From the NCBI GenBank assembly GCA_002914845.1, contig JXTC01000074.1:994020-1058019 (forward strand): DNA of 64,000 nt, given 5' to 3'. This document shows positions 48,215-62,090 of this stretch, piece after piece; position 1 is the stretch's first letter; each line of letters starts with the position of its first letter. Origin of the DNA: Trema orientale (taxonomy: Eukaryota; Streptophyta; Magnoliopsida; Rosales; Cannabaceae). Both the position numbers and the translations under genes were made by a program. The notes under the pieces are model-generated. The model made no database searches. It was not told where the DNA came from and saw only the letters and a program-made list of their open reading frames with translations.

Positions 48215-50660
48215 TAGAAACTAGAGACTTAAGCCAACATCTCTGCTACATAGGAGAGAGATCGCCAAGGCTTTTGCTTCGGCGTTTTTTAGTGATAATG
48301 TGCCAGTCACTTTTTTCGCCAATAATGCTATGACTTCGCCTTTTGCATTGCAAATAATAATACCAACACCCGCTGAATGTGTCTGAGCATTGATGGCCAC
48401 ATCCACATTCATCTTGAAGCAGCTATCCGAGTTAAGTCTCCCTCCTTCGTGGTTCTAAAGGGCTATCTTTATTATAAACACTGCTCCTCACTCTTTTGAA
48501 CTCCTCTAGGTATTTTGTAATCCAACTGACTACAACATCAGGTAGTTTTATTTTAGAACCATGTATTCTATTATTCCTTTCGGTCCAAATGCTCCAAAGT
48601 AAACAGAGAAACAATTCTTGCTCAGTAAGCAAAGAAGTAGAATACAAATGAATAATATCAGCCATAGTTAGATGAAACAGAGATTTAAATTTGAGTTCAA
48701 ATTTAGAGGCCCTCCAAACTGACTTAGCGAATCTACAGTTGATTAAAGCGTGAGTAGTAAATTTTCAAGATGAGGAGCAAGAACTTTAATATGGTGACTG
48801 AATTATTTTCCTCCATCAAAGTGCCACAGAAGTTAGTAGAATATTATGATGGACACGCCAAATCTTAACCTTACTATGTAACTTTAGTCTCCAAAATTTC
48901 CTCCACCAACTTTGCATTCTATCGGATCCTGAAGTCGAACTCCTTTCTATTTTCGAATCAGCTAACCAATAACCCGAACGTACTGAATAAATTCCAGTAG
49001 TTATATAGGGCCAAATTAAACTACCTAACAAAATTAGATAGAAAAATAAATTAAAATTCATAATTAAACTCGTAAATATCCAATATAAAAGACATAATAG
49101 AAATTATAGAGACACCATATAAGGAAAGTAACTACTAAAAACGTATGAACTGATAAAAGATATATTCATAAAACTAGAACTGCAGACTCAACTTAGATCA
49201 GGTATAATAAATAACATAGCTTATTATATTTGGTGGCTGTATTTAGTGAGCTATGTTTGAATTAATTTTGATCAGCCTAATTTTTGTTTGAGTGATAATA
49301 CTAAAAAGAGATCACACAAATGAACACTAAGAAGTTGTTTCAGTGGATTGAAAAACTGCAACATCCCATAGTTGTAATAATTAGATAAAATTACAGATGG
49401 ATTCATACTTTCAATTTTTAACTACGTACTGAACTTTAATTTTATTCCAATTTTACGAGTGGTTTAGTAATTCAGATATAGATTTCTAATAATTCCAAAG
49501 TTAACATATGTAAAAAAAGTAAGACAGAAATAATATAAATTAAATCTAAAAGTAAAAATGAGTTTTGATAAAAGAACCTTATCAATTTCTGAGGGCATGA
49601 AAAGCTATTGTAGTTTACCAATATCCTATTGCCTATCACTTGTGATAAAAGAAGAGACACACGACTCTTCATCATAGTGAATGAAATACAGAGGTTTGAA
49701 GAAAGTGCTATTTGGAATCAATGGGTCTAAAAAGCATCGAATAGAATTCCCATCACCAACTCTCCATCGGAGCCCTTCTTGCAATAACTCCCTACCCCAT
49801 ATGATGCTCCTCCAAGTAAGTGAAGGAGAATATCTCAAAAGTGCTTCAGAGAAAGTATTGTGAGGAAAATAACAATCCTTATATATTTGACCAACAAGTG
49901 TATTTGGTTGAACTAGCAGACACCATGCTTGTTTAGCCAGAAGAGCTTGACTAAAATTTATGAAAGAATGAAAACTCATTCTTCCATCAAGTTTAGATCT
50001 ACATATGAATTCACAATTTTTCTAATGAATTTTACGACCTTTTTCTAAAAAACCTCACCAGAAATTTGCCATTTGAGACTCAAGCTCCTTGCAAAGTATT
50101 GAAGATAGGCAGAAAACACTCATAGAATATATTGGTACTGATTAAACCACAACTTTTAATGAGATCTCTTTACTCGCAATTGAAAACAGTTTCTCTTGCC
50201 AAGAAGACATCAAATTCCACAGCTTGCTTTTAACATTACTAAACAAGACTTGCTTATCTCTCCTTGAAAATGAAGTTAGTCCTAAATATCACTCATGACA
50301 TTTACAAACAGTCATCTGTAGATGTTCTTCAAAAAAACCCCGATCTCTTGTTGTGTATTCGGTAAAAGAGAGATAGTTGATTTTCTAAAATTTATCCCTT
50401 GACTAGATGCTTTTTCATATACTAAAGATAAATTTTTCAGTGCAGAGCAACCTTCTTCGGTAGCGGAGCAAAATAATAAACTGTCATCTGCAAAAAGTAG
50501 ATGTGAAACTCTCGGAGCAGTTCTTGCAACTTGATCGTCAATGAGAGCAAAATAAAAACATAATTTAGATTAAGAGAGCATTCAATAAATGAGTTTCCAT
50601 GAGTACAATTTAGGTTCTTTCTTAAGGAAAGAAAAAATAAAGTAAACACATGAATGTTAT
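48215..50660 (-). mobile_element. Decayed, 5'-truncated LINE retrotransposon
   Basis: Minus-strand fragments in LINE order. The reverse-transcriptase FADD box (HLLFADDSLLFCSA) lies at about 50458-50510 with FADD at 50494-50483. Next is a region resembling the RT thumb and connector (LLAKQAWCLLVQPNTLVGQIYK, WRVGDGNSIRCFLDPLIP) at 49979-49626. A zinc-binding RVT-type segment (WWRKFWRLKLHSKVKIWRVHHN) lies at about 49061-48816. At the 3' end is an RNase H domain of the plant LINE type (MNVDVAINAQTHSAGVGIII, AEAKALAISLL) at 48412-48215. Stops and frameshifts interrupt every piece, and the endonuclease and ORF1 are missing, so the copy is dead. Confidence 0.85.
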
Positions 50661-52409
50661 TATAATGAATATAATTTCCTTTCTTATTAGTTTTAAATAA
50701 ACAATATAATCCAAAAAATGATTTTCTTATTTTTCTATTTTATTCTCATTTATTTCTCTTTTTATTTATTTCGATTATGATCCAAGTAAACATGCCATTA
50801 GAGGTTCCAAATTTGGATTCAAGTCATGTTAGGGTCTGCAAAATGTTCATATTTTTCCCCCAAATGTTGAGAACATTAGGAACTTTTGGTCGGGATATTA
50901 TCCTGATAGAAACAATTTATTTCATTCTTTTTTAACAAATAATGGAGATCCGACAACTGATACACTATATATATATATCGATACCAATTGGGAACAAATA
51001 AGTTATTATTATTTTTTATTTAGGGAAATAAGTTGTTATATTTTAGCTGGTATGGACTACAATTTGCTACAACTAAATAACTAATAACATGCTCACTTAT
51101 CAGTAGGTATTAAAAAGTTAAAATAAGAGTACGTTGGAATCCATCTATTAAGATGACTCCATAAATTTGTCATTAAGAGATATTCAATACTCTATATTAA
51201 GTTAATTGCAATTATCTCATATTATTAATTGGTTATAATATAAAAACTGAAGAGATAGAATTAGGCAGTATTACTTGGAGGATATGTGACCTGTGGATAA
51301 TTTGTTTTCCTTAAAAGAAGAAAAGAAAAGAAAACCCTGTATTCTCTTCTTGCTGTTCGTGGATTACTGGTTTCAAAAAAATTAATTAGTAATATATTAA
51401 ATTATTAAGAAATGGTACTTAACATTATCTAATTATTTTAGAGGAAAAAGGTCCTAAGACATATCAAAAATGTAAAGGGATCACGAAAAAAATTGCATAT
51501 ATATCCAGTAGGTAATTTTTTTTTACATATATATAGGTATTGTTTGTTAATTAAAATTCATCATGCACGTTTTATCATGGTAGCCATTAGATAATTGATC
51601 CAACGGATAAAACAAAATCTATAGATAAGTTAAAAAAAAACCTAGTGGATTATGATCCATATATATATATATATAACTAATGTCGAACATTAATAGCTTA
51701 CTTGGATTCACTATCGTTTCTTGTTTTTCGTTTTTTTAAACAGAAAAATGGAAATTCTTTTTAGAAGTTTGTTTGGCAACCTTGTTTTTATTTTTTAGTT
51801 TTTAAAAATTGTCACCAAAAATTTCAGAAAAAGTAGTAACAAAAAATTTCTAATACTTTTATTTTTTTAAACAAATTTCAAAAATAAAGAATATACAAAT
51901 ATTTGTACACAAGTGTGTACATACATATATGTATATACATATACAAATATGAGTTTATGTGACTTTTTTTCTCGTTATTTATATTTTATTATTTTTAGAA
52001 ATAAGTAGTTAAATAATATTTGCCAAGAATATTTCTTGTTTATAAAAATCGAAAACTAAAACAAAATTTTTAATTCTATTTTTAATTTATTTAAACAAAA
52101 AATGTGGAAGTGAATCTAAGCAAACCCTAAATATTTCGATTATTTTCCTTTTTTTTTTTTGGTTCAATTGTTAGCCAATTACATTTTATTTATCCTAATT
52201 AAGCGATCTTTTTCATGTCACACTGTGTGTGTCCAAAATCAAAGCAAATGCTAAAGTAATCAAAGTTTCTCAAACACCCACACGAGCTCATTACCGAGGG
52301 ACAACAAGTTTTATTTTTATTTTTAAGTAAGAGAGAACAAGTTGTAATACCACAGCTTCATGTACTATTCAAGTAGAGAAAAGAAAACACCTCATGAATA
52401 ATTATATAT
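50661..52409. other. Intergenic DNA, no gene seen
   Basis: AT-rich with TA microsatellites (for example 51658-51675) and a TACATATATG-rich stretch near 51920-51945. No open frame of note and no recognised element. Confidence 0.6.
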
Positions 52410-52418
52410 ACATACTTA

Positions 52419-52600
52419 GAGTAATGCTAGAGACACCAAAAGTTTACACCAAAAATTTACACCACATGATGTGGCATCCACTTCAACCATTAAATCTTAA
52501 ATGGTATGGTCCCATTTTGGATAAGATAGTGATTGAAATGGATGCCACATCATGTGGTGTAAATTTTTAATGTAAATTTTTGGTGTCCCAATCATTACTC
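52419..52600. mobile_element. MITE, Mutator-type, copy B of family M1 (182 bp)
   Basis: Same length as the copy at 35252-35433. Ends read inward GAGTAATGCTAGAGACACC and, from the other strand, GAGTAATGATTGGGACACC. A perfect 9-bp target duplication ACATACTTA flanks it (52410-52418 and 52601-52609). The interior carries the same ACCACATGATGTGGCATCC / GGATGCCACATCATGTGGT inverted pair. Confidence 0.92.
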
Positions 52601-52730
52601 ACATACTTATATTATATGTGTACTTACTAACTTTGTAGTTATAATATTTGCATAATTTATTATCTGAATACTATTTTAACGATTGAGCTTAGGTTCACAA
52701 AAATTACAAGAACAGTAATTCTATATGAAT

Positions 52731-52901
52731 ATTAATGCTAAATATCCCACTTTTTAAATATTTTTAATGTGACATAATTTGTAATAAAATTCAACTTATT
52801 CGTGGTAAATTTCAATTAGTTAGTTGAATTGCGATAACTCATTTACCACATTAGGTGATATTAAAAAAAATAATAAATTAAGTGGGATTGCTAGCACTAT
52901 T
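52731..52901. mobile_element. MITE-like inverted repeat element
   Basis: Left end TTAATGCTAAATATCCCAC and, from the other strand, right end ATAGTGCTAGCAATCCCAC form an imperfect inverted repeat of about 45 bp. The interior resembles parts of the 47699-47900 element. No target duplication was found, so the boundaries are approximate. Confidence 0.5.
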
Positions 52902-53145
52902 TATTGTGTATATAGTGAAAATTCTCAACTCTCATGCTAATCTCTTAAGAATTTCGGAAAAGAAAGATAATAATAACTGCGCCTTCAGAAAAAGAAGAAA
53001 AAAGTTGCATTGAATTTGCATGAATATGTCTCAATCCCGAAGAGATTCTAATAATAGTAATGTCCTAGTCCATTAATAGTAAATTCGAGATGGACCAATT
53101 TATTTTCATAAAAGTACAGTAAAAAGAAATTTGCATTTATAATAA

Positions 53146-53309
53146 GGGGATGGCTACAGTAGGGGCGTCCCTACGTAGGGTCATGCCTTAAATGGGAATC
53201 TGTGAAGAATAACGGGAATCTGTGGAGAATCTATTTATATACAGATTCCCATCCAACGGTGAATAGACAGGGCCCTACGTAGGAGTGCCCCTACTGTAGA
53301 CGCGCCCAC
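53146..53309. mobile_element. MITE, Mutator-type, copy B of family M2
   Basis: A 164-bp element, the reverse complement of 4840-5010. The left end is GGGGATGGCTACAGTAGGGG and the right end reads GTGGGCGCGTCTACAG from the other strand. A perfect 9-bp target duplication TTATAATAA flanks it (53137-53145 and 53310-53318). It is non-coding. Confidence 0.88.
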
Positions 53310-53318
53310 TTATAATAA

Positions 53319-55340
53319 TATGGCACAGACCACACGCTCAAGTCTTAACTCTCAACCGTGGAATTGATAGCATGTACTCGAGGCTACATAAGAAATGGAA
53401 CAAAAGGTATTGAATGTAAAGAAAACTAAGAATCTTTTCTTTATTTTATTTTATTTTATTTTTGCTACATATTTTTGACAAGATAACCGTTGCCACCCAT
53501 ATAGCGTACTATGTACATATATATATCTCCTTAATTCTCACGTATAATTTTTTTTTCAAAAAAAAAAAAAGAGAAGCACTTACCTTCCATTTTACGATAC
53601 ATGCAACTAAAACTTTGGAATTAAACTGAATTAGACTAATTTGGAGTTGACTCCAAAAAGTTTAAGCTTTTAGATAAATGAATACATATACGAAATTCCA
53701 TAAATATACTAAGTCATAACTAAAATGATGGTTGACATTCTAAGCCATGTTACAAATGTATTTGAGTTATATTCATAATGCATAATTGAGAGCACTAAGA
53801 AAGTTTACTTCATTTAATCAAAATAATAAAGTCAATTTCTTCGTAAAATTTTTGAGTGTGAAACTAATTAGGGAAAGGGTAGAAACATGCTAATTTACAA
53901 ACTGTGCGTCAACATCTATATTTCCCTTTTATTATTCTACTTTGTAGCTCTATACTTTCACCCCTTTAGTTTCTTATTTTCCAAGTTTGTTTTAATTTAT
54001 TAAAATAGAATCTATGAGAAAAATTTCCCATGTTTATTTTGTTTACCGAAGAAGTTAGATACACGCGCGCACAAACCCGAACGATCGTAGATTAGGCCAC
54101 GTATACAAAGATTGGCGTTGACCAAATGTCAATATATTATGTATTAATTGGTGTTAATATGCAAATTACACATTTTCAACGACAAAGGTAAACTAAGTTT
54201 TAAAAGAAGGGTTACCGTTTTCAAAAAAAAAAATAAATAAATAATAAAAGGGATATCGGATATGGTTAAAAAATTGTTACATCAAACCGACAAAGAATAT
54301 TTGGTGCAAAAACTCAGCGATGTTGGTAACGTTACCAACTTACTATTACCAGTCTTGACCGAATACACATCTTGAGTTAGAATCGGATAGGGGAGGAAAA
54401 AAAATAATTAAAGATTGTCAGCTGGAAGGGAAGGCGACCTGAGACTATGTGGCTATTACTTTGTGAGGTTTGTGTGCTTTTTGCTTTTTACTTTTTTGCT
54501 AAAATAAAAGCTTTGCATCTTATACCTTCTTTGTGGCCTTGTTTTGAGTTTGTCTTTGAACATCACGAGGAGATAGATGAAAAAGAAGTGAGATTCCTTA
54601 ACTTTTTGGTATCTTCTTAGTAGGTTTGAGCTTTTATCCAATTCTCTTTTTGTCCAATTGTCCTAATCCTTATCACTAGTGGTTCTCCTTGCTTGGAAGT
54701 TAGACCCTTTTTTTTTTTTTTTTTTGGGGCGAGGGGGGGAGCATTTTCTTCAAATTCACAAATTCAGATAAGATGGTGAATGAGTGTCTCGAAAAAAATT
54801 GGCCATAACCTTTTGATTTTGGTCACGACTCGCTCAACTATATACTACAAGTATAGGCAAATATAGGCAGACATAGTAGAGTTGTACCATTTTTAGGTTC
54901 AAGACAGAATCCAATGTTAATACCTTTTGATGTAGTTGTGTTTAGTTAGAATAGAGATTCTCTTTCAAAATTCCTAACAACCAATTTACATATGTTATGT
55001 CATCTCAAAAATCCGAAGAAGAGATGAAATTCAATAGCTAACATAACATGTTTACAAGTTGGCAAGTGGCACGGCATTTGAAATCTCTTCTTTATCTTTT
55101 GTTTAATTATTCCTGATTTTGAAAAATGTCAGGCCAATTAATAGCCAAGTGGCAAACATGTTACACGTTTTTGTTGTTGCTTCAGACTTGATATGCATTT
55201 ATGGTCCTTATGGATGTTATTGTTTGGGACGTGATAGTGTTAGACTTGTTTCATGTACTATAATGAGAGACCTATTGGATTGTGTGGAGCCTAATTTTAC
55301 TATACGCTTCTCCTCCCATCTCTCAAATGTGAACATAATT
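53319..55340. other. Intergenic DNA, no gene seen
   Basis: AT-rich with a T run at 54708-54727. Open frames at 54456-54641 (minus) and 55119-55349 (plus, 76 aa) show no recognisable domain or splice partners. Confidence 0.5.
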
Positions 55341-55349
55341 TTGTTATAA

Positions 55350-55874
55350 GACCGACGTATGTGTATGATTGACGATTCGTACTATTATGCCGTATTTAGA
55401 TTGATACGATTATGGCACAACACGATAATACCTCAATCGAAACATAACATATTTAATAAACGTGTTAAAATATGTAATAAGACACGACACATATAACCCA
55501 TATATATTAAATATATTATGCATCTTTTTATGACCTATTTAACACAATTGTTCGTTATTGACACAATTACTTAATTTTAATATGGTTACATACTAATTAA
55601 CTCAAGTGAATATATGCTAACATATTTAAAATTAATTAAAATTATATTTAAAACAATAATTATTAATATATATTGATACGAAAATGACATTATGAGTGTA
55701 ATCTTCAAGTTAAGTGAGTTGATGACATCCATTTATTTATTATCTGTATTATATGCATCAATCTGAAATAGTATCAATCTGAAATTGACACAAATATTAA
55801 ATGTATCATCTAAACCCATTTAATTTTTGTCATTTCTGGATCGTATTGTCGTGTCACATAGAAAATTATAGGCC
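55350..55874 (-). repeat. Left arm of a dispersed inverted repeat
   Basis: Rich in ACACGA/TGACAC motifs (GGCACAACACGATAATAC, ACACGACACAT). Read on the minus strand, about 55874-55615 aligns block by block with 63742-64000: it starts GGCCTATAATTTT against GGCCGACAATTTT and ends GTTTTAAATATAATTTTAAT against GTTTTAAATGTGATTTTGAT. It is a decayed member of an unidentified repeat family. The partner is cut by the window end. Confidence 0.65.
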
Positions 55875-55885
55875 CTATGTATGGG

Positions 55886-55990
55886 ATGAAGCTCCCAAAA
55901 TTAATTTTTAGTAGGAGTCTACTAGATATTTTGCACATGTATCAGGTTATCTTCATTTGTTCTACTTTATAAAGAATATTAATTAAGTAG
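55886..55990 (+). repeat. Copy of the repeat into which the copia element inserted
   Basis: GAAGCTCCCAAAATTAATTTT through TTTATAAAGAATATTAAT resembles 62620-62720 in direct orientation, with about 80 percent similarity by eye. The second copy begins exactly at the right-hand target duplication of the copia element. Confidence 0.7.
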
Positions 55991-56220
55991 GCCAATTTTG
56001 AGAGGTTAGTGAGAGACTGAACGTAAATTATTTTCATATAGTGCGAGATGGGTGAGACCGCATTTTACTTTTCTTCTTTATTATTCTAAATATCCATGAT
56101 GACGAAGTAGATATAACTATCATATTGAATATAATGTGAAAATATATGTGGAATATAATGTCCCAACCCAAATCAAACACGAATCAAATTTCGCAATAAG
56201 ATTAACGTGGGAGGTAAAGC

Positions 56221-56753
56221 TGATGAAATTAATAAAGGCATATTAATGAGCAAATCAATCAAAAAAAACATAATTTGATTATATTTAGCTCATCCAATCA
56301 ATAAAATGAATATAAACAATAACCATTTAATTTTGAGATATATCAATGCAATAGAATTAGAATTACCTCTCATTAGCTTTCTATAGTTGCCATCATCTTA
56401 CAAGATCAACCAAGAAGAATATAGGCTTGCTAGAGGGCTTATAAGCTTCGCCCATTCTTCCTCTTCCTCACATTCTCTCAAATGGTGCCATACCATAGTA
56501 GACACAAAATGTGTCTATATATAGGTAATTGTGGTGGGAGGTGTCATGGCTCAATGGGCCGGCCATGACATCAGGAATGAGGGAGCTCGTAGGCCTCTTG
56601 CTAGTTAGTGATCAAGTGTCCATCCCATTATGGCATATATGTAATATTATACAAAGTCAATTATACATACAAATATAGTTATTCTTAACATGCTTTAATT
56701 AAGACATAGTGAGTTACTAGTGATTATACTAGTTCATACAAAATATTCTAACA
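56221..56753 (-). repeat. Copia 3' LTR (533 bp)
   Basis: Element-strand sequence starts TGTTAGAATATTTTG and ends TTAATTTCATCA, giving canonical TG...CA ends. A TATA-like CTATATATAG lies at 56515-56524. It is highly similar to 62091-62619, with differences spread along its length, so insertion is not very recent. Confidence 0.9.
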
Positions 56754-56766
56754 TTCTCCCACTTGG
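56754..56766 (-). other. Copia polypurine tract
   Basis: On the element strand CCAAGTGGGAGAA immediately precedes the TGTTAG start of the 3' LTR, the typical plant copia plus-strand priming site. Confidence 0.85.
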
Positions 56767-59700
56767 ACATGATAATCATACAAAATACTCACTTAACCAT
56801 AATATATCAAAATACAAGAATCTCTTGCAACTATGAATAGCCAAAACTAATCATATACAATACTGAATCGATAAGATATAAGTATCATATATAATCAGGT
56901 GCTAGAGATTCACAAAATATGATGACAACTTTCATATATGGATTCACCAACAATATATGTATTAAGACTAAAACCATATGTCTCTAATTATATGTCACTT
57001 GCCAAATTAATATGTGTGTGCATATCACAAAAAGTGATTGGGATCCATATCATGCATGTATTACATAAAATATAAGCAATCCATATTAATCAATAACATA
57101 TTCATCATATCTAGATGGTAATAAACTCCCACTAGCTTAATACAACTAAGGTTCCTAATTGTCTCATGTGGGATGCGTGTTCTCAAAACATGCATAAGGT
57201 TAGCCTTTTGCTAATGAATTTGCCAACACGTTATCTGTATGCGTGTTCTTAACAGAAATGAGGATACTATAACTTTATCTCTAATAAAAAGAAACTATAT
57301 ATCAATACAATTAGAGCTCGTAGTACTCCTCAAGTTCCAAGAGAAAGATAAAACTGTGGAATCATAATCATAAATATTTCAGCAACCTCAAAAAACAGAG
57401 TCAACTACTCTGAATACTAAAACAAAATTTCATAGTCATATTGCATAACAAGTAGGCTCATAACACGCTATAAAACTCTGCCTCAATGGGCGAGGTAGCT
57501 GTAAATATCAAATTGACACAAATCCCAAAGCAGTCTAGCTGTAAGTGTCCAACTGATACAAAATTACATAACAGTTCCTCCTACCATTATCATAATATAT
57601 ACAGAGGGATGAACTTTTATCATCCATGCAGCCAATAACCTCGGCGTCACAAGATCCAACTATGTCATGAGTATTAGTCTGCCGATGAATCAATCACAAG
57701 ATAAGATCCTGGGTACCCAAAAAGATCACTCAAGTACCTAATTAGTATGCCCAAAATAAATACAATATCATGGCATGTGCGTACTCGAGTATATATACAT
57801 CAGGCTGCTAACAGTATACGCATAAAGACTAATCTTATATGATCTCTCTCAAATCAAATAATGGACTTTCGGTCTTTCATAATTGTCACATTTCAGAATT
57901 AGTACTTTCTAGTAAGTATAACAATATCCAGGACTGGATCTCTACAAAGAACTTGATCAATGTAGATTCTTTGAGACAAACCAAAATACCATTAGAACTA
58001 TATGAAGAACCTATATAACTAGAATATACGAGGCTTTTCTGAGATTTTTTATATCTATATAGCTAATCAACAATCATTTGTCTCACATATCAGGTCAGAA
58101 TCTTTAAATGCGAGTACAATATCTATAACATATAAAATCATGAATATGTAACTGCTCCCACTGACCCTCACATGTACACATTGATCAACAACGTTTTCCA
58201 AAACACACTAATAGTGACAGTCTCATCAAATTTATATTACCATTATATTGATGTCAGTTTCAATCCATAACCAAAATTATGGATCTAATAAATTAGGTGT
58301 TCATTACCAAATATCTCAAAAATAATCAGTATAGCCATGCAAATACTCAAACTTCATTCAAAAAATAGTTCTCACGTCCACTTAATTTAGTTCGAAGTCA
58401 ACACAGTAATAACTGCCATAAAACAAATAAGGTATCTTTAGTGGAAACTAATGAGAAAATATTTCCATGACCAATTCTTCTCATTTGCTAAAACCTTTAG
58501 CTAGAAGTCTTACTTACACTTCCCATTTAAACCTTATAATTGTGCTTGGTCTTAGACATTTATATCCATCTAATGATATAAAAACCATTGTCTAATTCAA
58601 CCAAGTCCCACATTTTCAAATGACTTGGAATTCATCTTACAATTCATGGTGTCAACCACAATAAGAATTGAAGACTGCTAGTAGCTCACTGGCAGATTAT
58701 CATAATAGAGGTATGATCAATGTCAAACTCGTATTCCTATCAATAAACTATAAAATCTCCAAAATATTGCAAGTATATCAAATCACTATGATCTTCTCAA
58801 AAATATATCTCTTCATTCACATATAGAGTCATTAAGTATCACCAGATCAATGGTAACACAAGTGACTATATGTTTCTTGTCAATCGTATGGCCAAAAACT
58901 GCAGCAGCAATAACAAAACTGGAGATAATAACACAGAATATTCCTCATCGAATAAAATCTCTCATAGCCCATGACTTGTACCAGAAACATCAATAAAATT
59001 GATAGCTTCATCTGACTCAATCATTATGGTGGTATAAGACGAATAATCAAATCCAGAATCCTTTAATCACGTATGAACCATCATAAATCGATCCTTAAAA
59101 GATATTACACAATATCAAGAAACGTGTGATTCATACCTTTTTACAGCACTATAATATCTAAGACATCTGATTATTATCCATAACACTGATCAATATCACA
59201 TTTTAGAAATATTTTACAAAAGGTTTAGGATTATATTCTGTCTTATTACATCTCTCATAATAACCACCATAGTCAGACTTGATCGCTTTAATCCATTTTC
59301 CATGAGTTAGACCTTTAGAGTAATAAGCTCAACGTGACCATAACAGGAGTAGTTATCCATAAAGACCTATAGTCATCTATAACCTCTTATAACCTGAGAA
59401 ATCAATGGTCCAAAAATATCGATATGGATTAATTCCAGAGAAACTGTACAAATGTCAATCTTACTCTTATAACTATAACAGATTACTAATCATTGAAGTA
59501 ACAAGCATATGCACAACAATCTTGGATAAGAAACTTGTAATACACCACACGAATCTTACCACTGATCTTCCCATTTGAAAATCTAGAATCGTAATCCAAT
59601 TCTTATACCACAATATGTAAGATTTTCATCTCTCAGACATTTAGGATCATTAATGATATAATTAACTTTTCAATTCTGAAAGAAAAGTATATCCTAATCA

Positions 59701-61465
59701 CCCAAAATTAGATATCAAAAACAAGTTGATCTAGGTCGAAAGAAATGTAGACAAGTACATAAATTCTCAAAAGAATATCATAAGCCTAATCATAATCTGA
59801 CTATCTCTAAAGTATCAACTTTAAGATGATATTTAGTACTAAGTGCACATGTTATTCTAAGATCGGTTGGAACTTAATCTCCATTAATGATATTCTATCC
59901 TTTATATCATACTCTTCCCTAACAAGTATTGTTTTCAACTCATCTAAGTCGATTACTTCTCATAATGGTCAAGTCTTATCTCTAATCAATTGTAGGAAAA
60001 ACACCTAAATTTCTTACCAATGACTTCAAGATAAACCTTATCGATCTTATCCTCAAAGGCTGTCACAAACCAATTATTTCATAAATACCTTGTTAACATT
60101 AAAGAACATCTCTTTAAATACTCCCACTCATCATGGAGTTTCATGGCATCAACAGATTGTAAATAGTGGATTAGGAGTTGTATAAATTCATAAGGCCTAG
60201 TCTATTTACTTTATTATCTTTTGGTGCGAGATCTATGTCATTAAACATAATAGTCATATTTAGTATCAAAATGGCAGAGATACAAGGATTGCATAAAGCC
60301 AGAGAAAATAACCAAGAGCAATATCACTAATATGTATATAAAAACCAAGATCATGCTATTTGCTCTTCTTCTCTGCTTTCCTAATGATCCAATCAATAAC
60401 ACGATCATTGTGTGCTAGAGTCCCTTAAGCAAATAAGGACTCATTCGCAAGTAAGGACCATGCACCAAATACCACAACCAAATGCATTAATCCACTATTG
60501 ACAAGACATCAAAGATTGTGCGGTTCATGACATTTAATGCATTTTCTTCACCAATCTAAGCATCGTACCAAAACAATAGAATTATCGACAGGATAACTTA
60601 ATTGTACGTATAGACGTTAGTATTAATTGTGATCAATCAAGGAAGAATAAACAACAATAATCATAATTTTTCTATCAATAATCTGACATGCTCAACTCAC
60701 GACATAGATTCATTCAGAATCGATCAAAATCTCACAAAATTTAAATATGGCCAATCATGCGTTTATATTATCAAGTAATAATAATCACGAAAATGCACAC
60801 AAAAATAAGAAATAATTCATATATTATCCATAAAATATGCCAAAATTTATTTGTTATTTATAATGAATTTTCTAAGAATAAAATGCGGCATATGATAACA
60901 AAATATGGAATTAAAAATATGCTCAAAATTGGCCAAAAGTGAGAATATAATAATTGGCGTAACTATACTCTACAATTTGACAAGCTTAGATTCACGATAG
61001 GCAAGCACATAAGCTTTCAAAATTGTCAGAATCTCACAATTAATTATGCCACATAATATGAAAAATTTTAAACTAAAATTTAAGGTATAAAATTATCCAA
61101 AATATACTATCATGAGTGGCATAAAAATATCAAAATATGCATATAACTATGTGTAATATTAACTTACAAATATTAAGATGCAACTAATATGGTACAAGGT
61201 CAAAATATGCATACAATTATGCCTAAGAATTGATTTAACTCAAAAAAATGAGATTTATTATTTAAGACAATATTTACAACATGTGTGATAATTTAATAAA
61301 ATATTTTATAGTAGCCAAAAATAATAAATAATCACATAAAAAATTAGGAAATGAAAAATAGAGCAACATGTCGAAAATCGCGGACGAAAAAGACTTTGCA
61401 CACGACCCCACACGCCACTAGGAAGCTCGAATTTTTTTTTTTCTTTTTGGAAAACTAGGGTAGAA

Positions 61466-61666
61466 AAATGACATGTCGTTTTATCCAGGAGCCAAAAAAA
61501 TGACATGTTGTTTCAAGAAAAGACAAACAACTCTGTCCTTAAACGACATGTCATTTTTCTTTAAAGAAAAACGACATGTCATTTTTCATTAGAAAAAACG
61601 ACAGCTTCCCCAAGGAAAATGACATGCCATTTTTTTCCTGACAGAGGCAAAATGACACGTCGTTTG
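61466..61666 (-). repeat. Palindromic motif repeats in the copia leader
   Basis: Six variants of the near-palindrome AAACGACATGTCATTTT / AAATGACATGTCGTTTT occur at about 61466, 61499, 61541, 61567, 61617 and 61649, roughly 430-630 bp downstream of the 5' LTR in element orientation. This is the untranslated leader or gag-proximal region. Confidence 0.8.
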
Positions 61667-62074
61667 TATCGTCCCTGACCTCCAGCTAGGTCCTTCCGAC
61701 CCGATTCGGACCCGTTTTGGCCCTTTTTTGGCCTTCGGTGCTCTGTTTTCTACAATTCAAAAAGGATTTTGCTCCAAATTTCATTTCTATCAATTTATGA
61801 ATTTATTTGGCCAAAAAGGTTCAAAATAACCAAGTTTTAAGAAATTCATTTTCCACTATTTTTAAAGCTTTGAATAACCACGAAAATGGCCAAATAAATC
61901 CATCAATCTTAGCCAAAATAATACCTATAACTCATGTTCATGGTTTCTAAGCTCAAATATCGTTAATTTGAGTCAAAATAGATTTTGAAAAAATGGGCAT
62001 AAAACCCACGAAAATTAACTGAAAATCCGAAAAATAAATTGATAAAATTTGACAACCTTAAATCAAATGGAAAT

Positions 62075-62088
62075 GGCTCTTGATACCA
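62075..62088 (-). other. Copia primer-binding site
   Basis: On the element strand TGGTATCAAGAGCC lies two bases after the LTR end. It matches the initiator-Met tRNA 3' end complement (TGGTATCAGAGC) with one extra A. Confidence 0.85.
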
Positions 62089-62090
62089 AT

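Noticed and set aside
55119..55349. 76-codon open frame as a gene
   Set aside because: No recognised domain, no splice partners and AT-rich repeat surroundings; insufficient evidence.
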